A DNA stretch of 64,000 nt. It comes from Variovorax paradoxus (lineage in GTDB: Bacteria; Pseudomonadota; Gammaproteobacteria; Burkholderiales; Burkholderiaceae_C). The notes below the pieces were generated by a model. The model was not told the origin of the DNA. It worked only from the letters and a program-made list of their open reading frames with translations, and searched no databases. The stretch spans positions 1,116,001-1,180,000 of the forward strand of contig CP063166.1 in the NCBI GenBank assembly GCA_016806145.1, given 5' to 3'. Position 1 is the stretch's first letter. Every line of letters begins with the position of its first letter. The translations under genes were made by a program, and so were the position numbers. Below are positions 26,894 to 34,911 of the stretch, one piece after another.

Positions 26894-27106
26894 ATGAAAT
26901 CCGCCAAATGGCTGGCCGCGCTGCCGGTCGCCGCCTTCTTCAGCGGGGGCTGGCTGTCCTCCGTCGCGCCCACCTTCGTGCTCGGCATGCCCTTCCTGAT
27001 GGTGTGGAACGTGCTCTGGCTGGTGCTGACCTCGCTGATCATGGTGGTCATCGACCGCGCCGAGGGCGATCTCGACGCGCCGGCAACGCAGGGGGACGCG
27101 CGATGA
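26894..27106 (+). CDS. DUF3311-type small membrane protein
   Basis: This 70-residue protein has two hydrophobic helices (about 5-25 and 29-55) and an acidic tail. Such proteins typically precede a sodium:solute symporter gene and are thought to be accessory subunits. ATG 26894 has CGGAG upstream. A longer reading from 26840 would start inside the operator and is rejected. The stop overlaps the symporter start (ATGA). Confidence 0.8.
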   Translation: MKSAKWLAALPVAAFFSGGWLSSVAPTFVLGMPFLMVWNVLWLVLTSLIMVVIDRAEGDLDAPATQGDAR

Positions 27107-28578
27107 ACGCCGCGCTCGGCGTGATCGCGCTGTTCGTGGTCGGTGCGCTGGCCCTCGCGGTGCTGGCGCGGCGCGGCCGCACCATGAGCCTGGAGCAATG
27201 GGCGCTCGGCGGGCGCGGGCTCGGCGCGATCATGGTGTTCCTGCTGATGGCGGGCGAATCCTTCTCCACCTTCACCTTCCTGGGCGCCAGCGGCTGGTCG
27301 TACAGCAAGGGCTCGCCGGCCTTCTACATCCTGGCCTATGGCGGGCTGGCCTACCTCATGGCCTTCTGGATGCTGCCGGCCGTGTGGCGCTACGCCAGCG
27401 CGCACAAGCTGGTGTCGTTCTCCGACTTCTTCGCCCACAAGTACGACAGCCGCCCGCTCGGCGTGCTGGTGTCGGTGGTGGCGCTCGGCGGCATGGTCGC
27501 GCTGCTGACCATCCAGTTGCGCGGACTCGGCATCATCGTCTCGGAGGCCTCGTACGGCTCCATCGCGCCGCCGGTGGCGATCTGGATCGGCACGCTGGTG
27601 ATGGTCAGCTACATCCTGTTCTCGGGCATCCACGGCTCGGCCAGCATCGCCATCGTGAAGGACGTGCTCATCCTCGCGCTCGCCGTGTTCCTCGGCCTCT
27701 ACCTGCCGTGGCGCTACTACGGCGGCGTGGCGCCGATGTTCACCGCCATCCACGCGGCCAACCCGGGCTTCTTCGAATTCCCGAAGGAAGGCCTCAACCT
27801 CACCTGGTACAACTCGACCATCCTGCTGACGGCGCTGGGCTACTACCTCTACCCGTTCAACCTCACCTCGGTGTACGCTGCGCGCAGCGCGAGCGCGGTG
27901 CGCCGCAACACCATCCTGATGCCGCTGTACCAGGTGGTGATCGCCTTCCTGTTCCTGGTCGGCTTCGCGGCCATCCTGCAGGTGCCGGGGCTCAAGGGCT
28001 CCGACGTCGACCTGGCCCTGTTCGGCCTCGTCAAGCACAGCTTCGATCCCTGGTTCGTCGGCGTGATCGGCGGCACCGGCGTGCTCACGGCGCTGGTGCC
28101 GGGCTCGATGATCCTGCTCACGGCCTCCACCGTGATCGGCAAGAACGTCTACAAGGAAGGCTTCGCGCCGCATGCCACCGACCGCCAGGTGTCGCGCGTG
28201 GCGCGCGGTGTGCTGCCGCTGTTCGCGCTGGTGGCGGTTTACTTCGTGCTGCGCGGCGGCACCACCATCGTGGCGGTGGCGATCTTCGCCTCCAGCCTGC
28301 TCACGCAGCTGCTGCCCTCGCTGCTGTTCAGCCTCATGAAGAAGCCCTTCGGCAACAAGCACGCGGCCTTCGCGGGCATCGTCGCGGGCGGCGCGGTGCT
28401 CGGCTTCCTGATGACCACCGGCGCGAACCTCGCTACGCTGTTTCCCACGGCGCCTCTGGCTTTCAAGTCGCTCAACACCGGGCTGGTGGCGCTCGCGACC
28501 AACGCGCTGGTGTTCGTGATCGTGGCGCTGGTCACGCCGGGTCCGGCGCCACGCGCGGCCGCGGCGCAGCCCGCCTGA
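27103..28578 (+). CDS. Sodium:solute symporter (SSS) family transporter
   Basis: This 491-residue protein has about 13 hydrophobic segments of the SSS fold. It includes GRGLGAIMVFLLMAGESFS near the first helices, GASGWSYSKG, and the long LTALVPGSMILLTASTVIGKNVY stretch. It would import an organic substrate with sodium. It is coupled to the DUF3311 gene and followed by an amidohydrolase and a deaminase, which suggests uptake of a nitrogenous heterocycle or related compound (inference). Confidence 0.9.
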   Translation: MNAALGVIALFVVGALALAVLARRGRTMSLEQWALGGRGLGAIMVFLLMAGESFSTFTFLGASGWSYSKGSPAFYILAYGGLAYLMAFWMLPAVWRYASAHKLVSFSDFFAHKYDSRPLGVLVSVVALGGMVALLTIQLRGLGIIVSEASYGSIAPPVAIWIGTLVMVSYILFSGIHGSASIAIVKDVLILALAVFLGLYLPWRYYGGVAPMFTAIHAANPGFFEFPKEGLNLTWYNSTILLTALGYYLYPFNLTSVYAARSASAVRRNTILMPLYQVVIAFLFLVGFAAILQVPGLKGSDVDLALFGLVKHSFDPWFVGVIGGTGVLTALVPGSMILLTASTVIGKNVYKEGFAPHATDRQVSRVARGVLPLFALVAVYFVLRGGTTIVAVAIFASSLLTQLLPSLLFSLMKKPFGNKHAAFAGIVAGGAVLGFLMTTGANLATLFPTAPLAFKSLNTGLVALATNALVFVIVALVTPGPAPRAAAAQPA

Positions 28579-28610
28579 TGCTTCATGCGACAAAGAACAA
28601 AGGAATCCCC

Positions 28611-29813
28611 ATGCCATCGCTCCTGATCCGCAACGTTCGCCCGCTGGGTGCCGCGCCGGTCGACGTGCGGGTGCAGGACGGCCGCATCGCCGAGCTCGGC
28701 GCCGCGCTCGCCGCGCCCGCCGGTGCCGCCGTCGAGGACGGCCGCGGCGCGCTGCTGCTGCCCGGCCTCGTCGAGGGCCACACCCACCTCGACAAGACGA
28801 TGTGGGGCCTGGACTGGTACCGCAACGAGGTCGGCACGAACCTCACCGACAAGATCGAGAACGAGCGCGCCTTCCGCCATGCCAGCGGCCACGACGCGGC
28901 CGCGCAGTCGCTGGTGCTGGCCAAGGCCTTCCTCGCGCTCGGCACCACGCGGCTGCGCACCCATGTCGACGTCGACACGCAGGCCGGCCTGCGCCACCTC
29001 GAAGGCACGCTGCGCACGCGCGAGACCCTGCGCGATCTGCAGCAGATCCAGGTCGTCGCCTTCCCGCAGTCGGGCCTGCTCGCGCGGCCCGGCACGGCCG
29101 AGTTGCTCGACCGGTCGCTGGCCGCGGGCGCCGACGTGCTCGGCGGGCTCGACCCCTGCGCCATCGACGGCGATCCCGTGAAGTCGCTCGATGTGCTGTT
29201 CGACATCGCCCACCGGCACCAGCGCGCTATCGACATCCACCTGCACGAGCCCGGCGCCATGGGCGCCTTCTCGCTCGACCTGATCCTGCAACGCACCGAG
29301 GCGCTGGGCATGCAGGGCCGGGTGGCGATCAGCCATGGCTTCTGCCTCGGCGACGTGAGCGAGCGCGAACGCGATGCGCTGCTCGCGCGCATGGCGAAGC
29401 TCGGCGTGGTGCTGATCACCAGCGCGCCGCCCTCGCGCAACGTGCCGCCGCTGCTGGCCTGCCGCCAGGCCGGCGTGACCGTGCTCGGCGGCAACGACGG
29501 CATCCGCGACACCTGGTCGCCCTATGGCCGGCCCGACATGCTCGAGCGCGCGATGATCATCGGCCTGCGCTACAACCTGCGCCGCGACGACGAGATCGAG
29601 GTCGCGCTCGACACCGTCACGCATTCGGGTGCGCGCGGCTGCGGCTTCGAGGCCTATGGCCTGGGCGTCGGCGACCGCGCCGACCTGGTGCTGGTCGATG
29701 CGCAGACCGTGGCGCATGCCGTGGTGGAGCGCCCCGTGCGCCGGCTCGTGGTGGCCGGCGGCCGCATCGTGGCGCGTGACGGCGTGCTGCGGGACGACGT
29801 GGCCGCCTTGTGA
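28611..29813 (+). CDS. Amidohydrolase, cytosine-deaminase-like
   Basis: This 400-residue metal-dependent hydrolase has GHTHLDKTMWG (metal ligands H57 and H59, with the HLDK of cytosine deaminase relatives). IDIHLHEPG holds the next ligand, ISHGFCLG the second histidine and GNDGIRDTWSP the catalytic Asp. The family includes cytosine, isocytosine and creatinine deaminases. Which ring is opened or deaminated here is not determinable. ATG 28611 follows AAAGGAATCCCC. Its stop overlaps the GTG of the MFS gene. Confidence 0.87.
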   Translation: MPSLLIRNVRPLGAAPVDVRVQDGRIAELGAALAAPAGAAVEDGRGALLLPGLVEGHTHLDKTMWGLDWYRNEVGTNLTDKIENERAFRHASGHDAAAQSLVLAKAFLALGTTRLRTHVDVDTQAGLRHLEGTLRTRETLRDLQQIQVVAFPQSGLLARPGTAELLDRSLAAGADVLGGLDPCAIDGDPVKSLDVLFDIAHRHQRAIDIHLHEPGAMGAFSLDLILQRTEALGMQGRVAISHGFCLGDVSERERDALLARMAKLGVVLITSAPPSRNVPPLLACRQAGVTVLGGNDGIRDTWSPYGRPDMLERAMIIGLRYNLRRDDEIEVALDTVTHSGARGCGFEAYGLGVGDRADLVLVDAQTVAHAVVERPVRRLVVAGGRIVARDGVLRDDVAAL

Positions 29814-31081
29814 AGGCGGAGGTCCGCCGCGATGCCGGCACCGCCTTCGCGGCCGTGATCGTGCTGGTGGCGCTGAACCTGCGCGCCTTCCTCACCTCGA
29901 GCAGCCCGCTGCTCGGGGCCATTCGCCTCGACACCGGCATCGGCTTCCATGCCGTGGCGCTGCTCACGGTGCTGCCGATGTTCGCGATGGGTGCCACCTC
30001 GCTGTGCGGCGCGGCCGTGGGGCAGCGCATCGGCGCGCGCGCCGGCGTCGCGCTGGGTCTCGCGGCCATCGCGCTGGCCTGCGCGAGCCGCTACGGCGCG
30101 AACGGCGCGGCGCCGCTGCTCGCCAGCGCGGCACTCGCGGGCGCGGGTGTCGGGCTCGTGCAGGCGCTGATGCCGGGCGTGGTCAAGCAGGCCTATCCGG
30201 CGCGCATCGGCGTGATGACCGGGCTCTATTCGGCCGCGATCATGGGCGGCGGCGGCTTCGGCGCGATCGCCAGCCCCTGGGTCGCGCAGGCGCTCGGCGG
30301 CGCGCATCCCGACTGGCATGCGGGCCTCGCGATCTGGGCGCTGCCCGCGGTCTTCGCGCTGCTGTACTGGCTCAACATGCGGCGCATGGAATTCACGGCC
30401 GAGGCGCCGCGCCGCGGCCCCTCGTGGCTGCGCTGCTTCGCGAGCCCGCGTGCGTGGCTGCTGGCGATCTGCTTCGGCCTCGTCAACGGCGGCTACACCA
30501 GTCTCGTGGCCTGGCTGCCGCACTTCTATGCCCAGCAGGGCTGGAGCGCGCAGCAGGGCGGATCGGTGCTCGCGCTGATGACGCTGGCGCAGGTGGTGGG
30601 CGCGCTCGCCATGCCCGCCATCGCGCGCAGCCGCGGGCGCGACCTGCGGCCCTGGCTCGCGCTCACGCTGGCCGCGCAGCTCGCGGGCTTCTGCGCGCTC
30701 GCGCTGCATGCGCCCGTGCCGGCCCCGGCCATCGCGCTCGTGCTGGGCTTCGGCCTCGGCGGCGCGTTCTCGCTGTGCATGGTGCTCGCGCTCGACCACC
30801 TGCCCGATCCCGCGCAGGCCGGCGCGCTCGCGGGCTTCATGCAGGGCCTGGGCTTCATGATCGCGGCGCTCGCGCCCTTCGTCACCGGCTGGGTGCGCGA
30901 GCACACGGGCGGCTTCGCGCTCGCCTGGGCCTACCTCGGTGCCGTGGTGCTCGTGCTGCTGCCGCTGATGCTGCGCTTCGATCCGCGCCGCTATGGTGCG
31001 GCCACCGCGGAGCTGTTCGCGCCGCGCGCCATGCCATCCTCCTCCCTCGCGCCCGAGGGCGCAGCCACTCGAAAGGTCTGA
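29810..31081 (+). CDS. MFS transporter, CynX/NimT family
   Basis: This 423-residue protein has 12 hydrophobic helices. It resembles the CynX/NimT branch (cyanate and 2-nitroimidazole transporters), including the opening ALNLRAFLTSSSPLLGAI and the FGLVNGGYTSLVAWLPHFYAQ stretch at helix 7. GTG 29810 overlaps the amidohydrolase stop (GTGA). It may export a product such as cyanate or ammonia-derived compounds, or import an alternative substrate. Direction is unknown. Confidence 0.86.
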   Translation: MKAEVRRDAGTAFAAVIVLVALNLRAFLTSSSPLLGAIRLDTGIGFHAVALLTVLPMFAMGATSLCGAAVGQRIGARAGVALGLAAIALACASRYGANGAAPLLASAALAGAGVGLVQALMPGVVKQAYPARIGVMTGLYSAAIMGGGGFGAIASPWVAQALGGAHPDWHAGLAIWALPAVFALLYWLNMRRMEFTAEAPRRGPSWLRCFASPRAWLLAICFGLVNGGYTSLVAWLPHFYAQQGWSAQQGGSVLALMTLAQVVGALAMPAIARSRGRDLRPWLALTLAAQLAGFCALALHAPVPAPAIALVLGFGLGGAFSLCMVLALDHLPDPAQAGALAGFMQGLGFMIAALAPFVTGWVREHTGGFALAWAYLGAVVLVLLPLMLRFDPRRYGAATAELFAPRAMPSSSLAPEGAATRKV

Positions 31082-31086
31082 ACACC

Positions 31087-31581
31087 ATGTACCAGGAACG
31101 CTTCATGCAACGCGCGCTCGCCTTGTCCGCGCAGGCGCTGCACGAACCCGGCACCGAGCCCTTCGGCGCCGTGGTCGTGAAGGACGGCGCCATCGTCGGC
31201 GAGGGCTTCAATCATTCGGTCGCGCACCACGACCCCACCTCGCACGGCGAGGTCGAGGCCATCCGCGACGCCTGCCGCAAGCTCGGCAGCGTCGACCTGT
31301 CGGGCTGCGAGCTCTACACCTCGTGCGAGCCCTGCGCCATGTGCGTGGCGGCGATGCACATCGCGGGCATCGCGCAGCTCTACTACGCGGCCTCGCTCGC
31401 GCAGTCGGGCGAGGCCTTCGACGGCGTGACCGTGGCCGCGCGCCATCCGATCGACGTGGAGGCGCTGCGCATCGAGTCGGGCGCGACGCTCGCGCAGCGC
31501 AGCCTGCCGGCCGAGCAGCGGATGGACGGCGAGGCGGTGCGGATCCTGGCCGAGTGGGCGGCCACGCGGCGCGCGGCTTAG
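31087..31581 (+). CDS. Nucleoside/guanine-type deaminase (CDA fold)
   Basis: This 164-residue zinc deaminase has HGE at 53-55, where the His is the ligand and the Glu the proton shuttle. SCEPCAMC at 79-86 has zinc ligands C83 and C86. Length and motifs fit the guanine/tRNA-adenosine/cytidine deaminase superfamily. As the last gene of the symporter operon it probably deaminates the imported compound or its product. Its TAG stop overlaps the stop of the convergent lipoprotein gene by two bases. Confidence 0.9.
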   Translation: MYQERFMQRALALSAQALHEPGTEPFGAVVVKDGAIVGEGFNHSVAHHDPTSHGEVEAIRDACRKLGSVDLSGCELYTSCEPCAMCVAAMHIAGIAQLYYAASLAQSGEAFDGVTVAARHPIDVEALRIESGATLAQRSLPAEQRMDGEAVRILAEWAATRRAA

Positions 31582-32981
31582 GCCGAAGCCGTCGGCGCGA
31601 ACGGCGAGGGCAGCGGCTCGGTGGGAAGGTCCGGGATGTCCGGAACGGCGGGTATCTCGGGATACTGCCCCAGCGGATGGACATCGAAGTAGGCGTCGAA
31701 GAGGATGGTGTTCGGCGCCAGATTCGCCACCGCGGTCTGCGCGACGAGCGCGTTGCCCGGCCGTTTGGCGATGCCTTCGGTGCTTTCCGGCGCCGAGAGC
31801 TGGAAGATCTCGCAGGCACCCAGGTAGTGGCCGTCGTTTCGCACGATGTACTGCACCGAAGGCAGGTACTTGTGACTGTCGGGATCGGCCGTCATGCCGG
31901 CGGCGAGCAGGAAGTCGATGATGTAGTTGGTGTCCTCGATCTGCGACATCCGCAGGTATTGCTTCTCGGTGTACGACGCCATGTAGTCGAGGCACACGTC
32001 CACGCCGAAGGGCACGCCGCCCAGCGGGTCGTTGTCGAAGCCCTTGTACTGCTTGCCGTCCGCGTAGTAGGCGGCGGTGGTGGTCGACTCCATCAGCACC
32101 AGGATATCGAGGTGACCCAGCCGCACCTTCCAGTAGGCCCGGCCGTCCTTCAGGAGTTGCGTGCCCCCGTCCGTGTCGAAGTCGATCCATGACACATTGC
32201 GCTTGGGCCACATCGCGATCGGCCGGCTGCCGTCGGGATTGGCCTTGCTGAAGTTGTCGATCACCAGCACGTAGTTGAGCGCTTCGTAGGGCGGGAGGTC
32301 CTCGTCTTTCACCGGACCGCCTTGCGGGGCCGGCGCCGCGGGAGGCTCGACCAGTTGCTTCATCAGAACCTGCGAAGTGCCGGGCAGCAGCGCCAGCTTG
32401 CCGTACTGGTCCTGCGGGAACAAGGCGATCAGCGCGCGCACGTGCTTCTGAACCTCGATCACGCAGGTGGCCGAGAACGCCTTGATCTCCTCCTCGTTCC
32501 TCACCGCATCCCAGTTCACATTCCAGAAAAACTCGGGCACCACAAAGAAGCAGAGGTCGGTGGGCGCGCTCTTCTTTGGGAGGCCCTGTGCCAGCGCATC
32601 GCGCAGCAGGTCGAACTTGGCCTGCAGCGCGCGCCGCGTGTAGGTCTCGATGGCTTCGCCCTCCAGTCGCTGGTCGGGGAGTGGCGATGTGGAGGGCGTC
32701 TGCAGGTTGAGAACGCGCACGTTCTTCACCGCCTTTTCGACCGGCCTCGGCGGTGGCGGATCGACGGGCGGCGTCGGCACCACCGCGGGCGAGGGTGGTG
32801 GTGCCACGGCCACCGGCGCCGGCGTCGGCGAAAAGCCGCCGCTGCTGCTGCCTCCGCCGCCGCATGCGGCCAGCAGCGCGCTGGTGCCGAGGGGAAGGGC
32901 CAGGCCGGCCTTCAGGAGGGAACGGCGGCGCGTTCCCCGTGCATGCGTTTGATCCGGATCGGCTTCGCTTTCGTGGGTCAT
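31578..32981 (-). CDS. Exported lipoprotein with nitrilase-superfamily-like catalytic residues
   Basis: This 467-residue protein begins with a twin-arginine-like signal (TRRRSLLKAG) running into a lipobox (ALLAAC, C40). A Gly/Ser/Pro-rich linker extends to about residue 85. The rest has three spaced segments matching carbon-nitrogen hydrolases: FFVVPEFF (E150), AMWPKRNVSWID (K260) and FGVDVCLDY (C330), reading as the Glu-Lys-Cys triad. NYVLVIDN before the Lys also fits. The spacing is wider than in soluble nitrilases, implying insertions. An exported lipid-anchored nitrilase relative would be unusual. Assignment is my inference from motifs; the signal and lipobox are seen directly. Confidence 0.6.
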   Translation of the reverse strand: MTHESEADPDQTHARGTRRRSLLKAGLALPLGTSALLAACGGGGSSSGGFSPTPAPVAVAPPPSPAVVPTPPVDPPPPRPVEKAVKNVRVLNLQTPSTSPLPDQRLEGEAIETYTRRALQAKFDLLRDALAQGLPKKSAPTDLCFFVVPEFFWNVNWDAVRNEEEIKAFSATCVIEVQKHVRALIALFPQDQYGKLALLPGTSQVLMKQLVEPPAAPAPQGGPVKDEDLPPYEALNYVLVIDNFSKANPDGSRPIAMWPKRNVSWIDFDTDGGTQLLKDGRAYWKVRLGHLDILVLMESTTTAAYYADGKQYKGFDNDPLGGVPFGVDVCLDYMASYTEKQYLRMSQIEDTNYIIDFLLAAGMTADPDSHKYLPSVQYIVRNDGHYLGACEIFQLSAPESTEGIAKRPGNALVAQTAVANLAPNTILFDAYFDVHPLGQYPEIPAVPDIPDLPTEPLPSPFAPTASA

Positions 32982-33398
32982 GTGAAAAAGCTCCCTGATG
33001 TTGATGTGTGCAGAAACTGCAATCAGGTTGCGCAAAATTTGTGCCCGCGAACGACGCACCATCGCGCCGCATTCGCATGGGAATTCAAGCCAGTCGGTAC
33101 TTTCCGGCCGCCGCGCTCAGACCCGAAGTGCGAAGCTCCAACGCAACAAGGTGGCGATTGATTCCTCGACGAGTATCACTTCGGGAGGGATGCATTGCAC
33201 AGCCGTGGATCGAGCCGGTGGGTTCGCGCGCCGTTCCAGGCAACACGCCATCCATGCCGCCGTCGTGCGCGGGCTCGGTCCGGGAAGGGGGCGAGGCTGT
33301 AGGGCAGCCCGCCCAGCGATGCGCGGTCGCCGCCGACAGGCCGCGCACGCCGAAGGCATCACCATCGGCTCATCAACAACCTTTGGAGGACCCTTCCC
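32982..33398. other. Gene-free stretch between divergent genes
   Basis: These 417 bp separate the exported lipoprotein from the small secreted protein at 33399. Open frames in it lack a ribosome-binding site and have shadow-like composition. It must hold both promoters, but I see no convincing promoter pair, terminator or repeat. Confidence 0.5.
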
Positions 33399-33659
33399 AT
33401 GATCAACAAGACCCTGCTCGCACTCGCCACCTCGCTGACCCTGCTCGCCGCCGGCACCGCCAACGCGCAGATCGGCAAGGCCGCCTCCGAGGCGACCGAT
33501 GCGGCCCAGCACAAGATCGATGAGAAGCAGGCCGACAGCAAGGCGAAGAAGAGCGGCCCGGTCGGCAAGGCCGTGAACAACGTGAAGTCGGGCTATCACA
33601 AGAACCGCTCGAAGGCTTCGGCCGACAAGGCCAAGCAGTCGCTGAAGAACGCGGGTTGA
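33399..33659 (+). CDS. Small secreted basic protein of unknown function
   Basis: This 86-residue protein has a clear Sec signal peptide (residues 1-23, cleavage after TANA). The mature part of about 63 residues is Lys/Ala/Ser-rich, has no cysteine and looks helical and basic (KKSGPVGKAVNNVKSGYHKN). GGAGGACCC lies just upstream of ATG 33399. I do not recognise a family. Possible roles include periplasmic stress or envelope association, but nothing in the sequence decides. Confidence 0.75.
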   Translation: MINKTLLALATSLTLLAAGTANAQIGKAASEATDAAQHKIDEKQADSKAKKSGPVGKAVNNVKSGYHKNRSKASADKAKQSLKNAG

Positions 33660-33686
33660 TCGCCGGACAGGTCAGCCGGAACACGA

Positions 33687-33746
33687 CCGTTCGGGCTGAG
33701 CCTGTCGAGGCCTCGCGCGGCGCTTCGACAAGCTCAGCGTGAACGG
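33687..33746. repeat. Palindromic intergenic repeat, copy 2
   Basis: CCGTTCGGGCTGAGCCTGTC at the left end is nearly complementary to GACAAGCTCAGCGTGAACGG at the right end, with a short GC-rich centre. It has the same consensus as the elements at 17128-17211 and 47349-47496. It lies between convergent genes and may terminate both transcripts. Confidence 0.75.
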
Positions 33747-33769
33747 TTGTTTTTTCAAGCGCGCCCGGC

Positions 33770-34012
33770 TCAGGCCTGACGCACCTGCCCCGCAGCTTCC
33801 TTCGCCTGCGCCGCCTCCCGCGCGCGCACGACCGTCGTCGTCTCGCCCGCGTACCCCCAGTCGTCGGTGTCGATCTCGTCGATCACGATATGGGTCAGGT
33901 GCGGGTCCTTGCCGAGCACGCGCTGCAGCGTGTCGGTGATCTCCGCGATCACGGTGGCCTTCTGTGCGCGCGTGACGCCGTCGCGCGTGATGCGTACGTT
34001 GACGTAGGGCAT
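33770..34012 (-). CDS. 4-oxalocrotonate tautomerase family protein
   Basis: This 80-residue protein begins MPYVNVRI, so Pro2 becomes the catalytic N-terminal proline after Met removal. The conserved RITRDGVTRAQKATVIAEI helix follows. It is slightly longer than the 62-residue classic enzymes, with a low-complexity tail. It would catalyse keto-enol tautomerisation or a related promiscuous reaction. The ATG at 34012 was chosen over a start five codons upstream because it places Pro2 correctly. It is 11 bases after the SDR gene, likely in one operon. Confidence 0.88.
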   Translation of the reverse strand: MPYVNVRITRDGVTRAQKATVIAEITDTLQRVLGKDPHLTHIVIDEIDTDDWGYAGETTTVVRAREAAQAKEAAGQVRQA

Positions 34013-34023
34013 GGCGTTCTCCC

Positions 34024-34785
34024 TCAAACGATGTAGTTGCCCGCGCTGCCCGCGCCATCCACCGGCAGCACCGCGCCGCTCGTGAACCCCGCGTTCACCA
34101 GGTAGAGCACCGCATCGGCGATCTCGTCGACCGTGCCCAGGCGGCCGGCCGGCTGCAGGGTCTTGAGGAAGCCATGCGTTTCTGGCGCATGCATCGGGCT
34201 GTCGATGATCCCGGGCGCCACCGCGTTCACGCGCACACCATGCGGCGCGAGCTCGAGCGCCAGTGCGCGCGTGGCCGCGTTCAATCCACCCTTGAGCAGC
34301 ACCGCCATGAAGGCCGGCACGTTGCTGCGCGGCTGCAGCGCCACCGAGGCCGTGATGTTGACGATCGCGCCCGCGCCGCGGCCGGTCATGTGGCGCGCCG
34401 CGGCCTGCGAGGCGTAGATCGTGCCCTTCACGTTGGTGGCGATCTGCTGCTCGACCTCCGCGGGCGTGAAGTCCACGAAGGGCTTGGCCAGGAAGATGCC
34501 CGCGTTGTTGACCAGCGCGTCCACACCGCCGAAGCGCGTGACCGCATGCTCGACCAGCGCGGCGGCGATGCGCGGATCGGCGATGTCGCCGGCCACGCCG
34601 GCGAAGCGGTCGCCGGCGCCGAACTGGCGCGCGGCCTCGACCAGCCGCGCGTCGCTGCGCGCATTGCCGACCACGTTCCAGCCTTCGGCCAGCAGGCGGC
34701 GCGCGATCGCGAAGCCGATGCCGCTGCTGGCGCCGGTGACGACGGCGGTGCGGGCCTTGCCGCCTTGAAAATCAGGGGTGCTCAT
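34024..34785 (-). CDS. Short-chain dehydrogenase/reductase with atypical active site
   Basis: This 253-residue Rossmann protein has TGASSGIG (17-24) for cofactor binding and NNAG at 93-96. The serine is present (S147 in NITASVAL), but the usual YxxxK is replaced. The sequence runs PAFMAVLLKGGLNAATRAL, so no Tyr precedes K165 at the right spacing and two extra residues are present. It probably belongs to an SDR subgroup with a modified or lost catalytic Tyr. It forms an operon with the tautomerase and is convergent to nothing upstream. The ligand is unknown. Confidence 0.85.
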   Translation of the reverse strand: MSTPDFQGGKARTAVVTGASSGIGFAIARRLLAEGWNVVGNARSDARLVEAARQFGAGDRFAGVAGDIADPRIAAALVEHAVTRFGGVDALVNNAGIFLAKPFVDFTPAEVEQQIATNVKGTIYASQAAARHMTGRGAGAIVNITASVALQPRSNVPAFMAVLLKGGLNAATRALALELAPHGVRVNAVAPGIIDSPMHAPETHGFLKTLQPAGRLGTVDEIADAVLYLVNAGFTSGAVLPVDGAGSAGNYIV

Positions 34786-34911
34786 GGTGAATGTCCTTCC
34801 GGTGTTTGCGCCCCGCAAGATGCGGTGGCGTCGTGGAAGGAAGTGTGGAGTCGCTCGATCGAAGAGAGAATGGCCGCGATTCGGCAATCACTCTTCCGCC
34901 GTTCGAGCGAA

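Noticed and set aside
26821..28617. A 598-codon minus-strand open frame across the symporter gene
   Set aside because: Composition is His/Arg/Glu-rich with no motifs and it is antisense to a clear SSS transporter. Treated as a shadow frame.
33008..33523. Open frames of 134-171 codons in the gap upstream of the small secreted protein
   Set aside because: They lack ribosome-binding sites and hydrophobic or domain features, and they run out of frame into the secreted protein gene.
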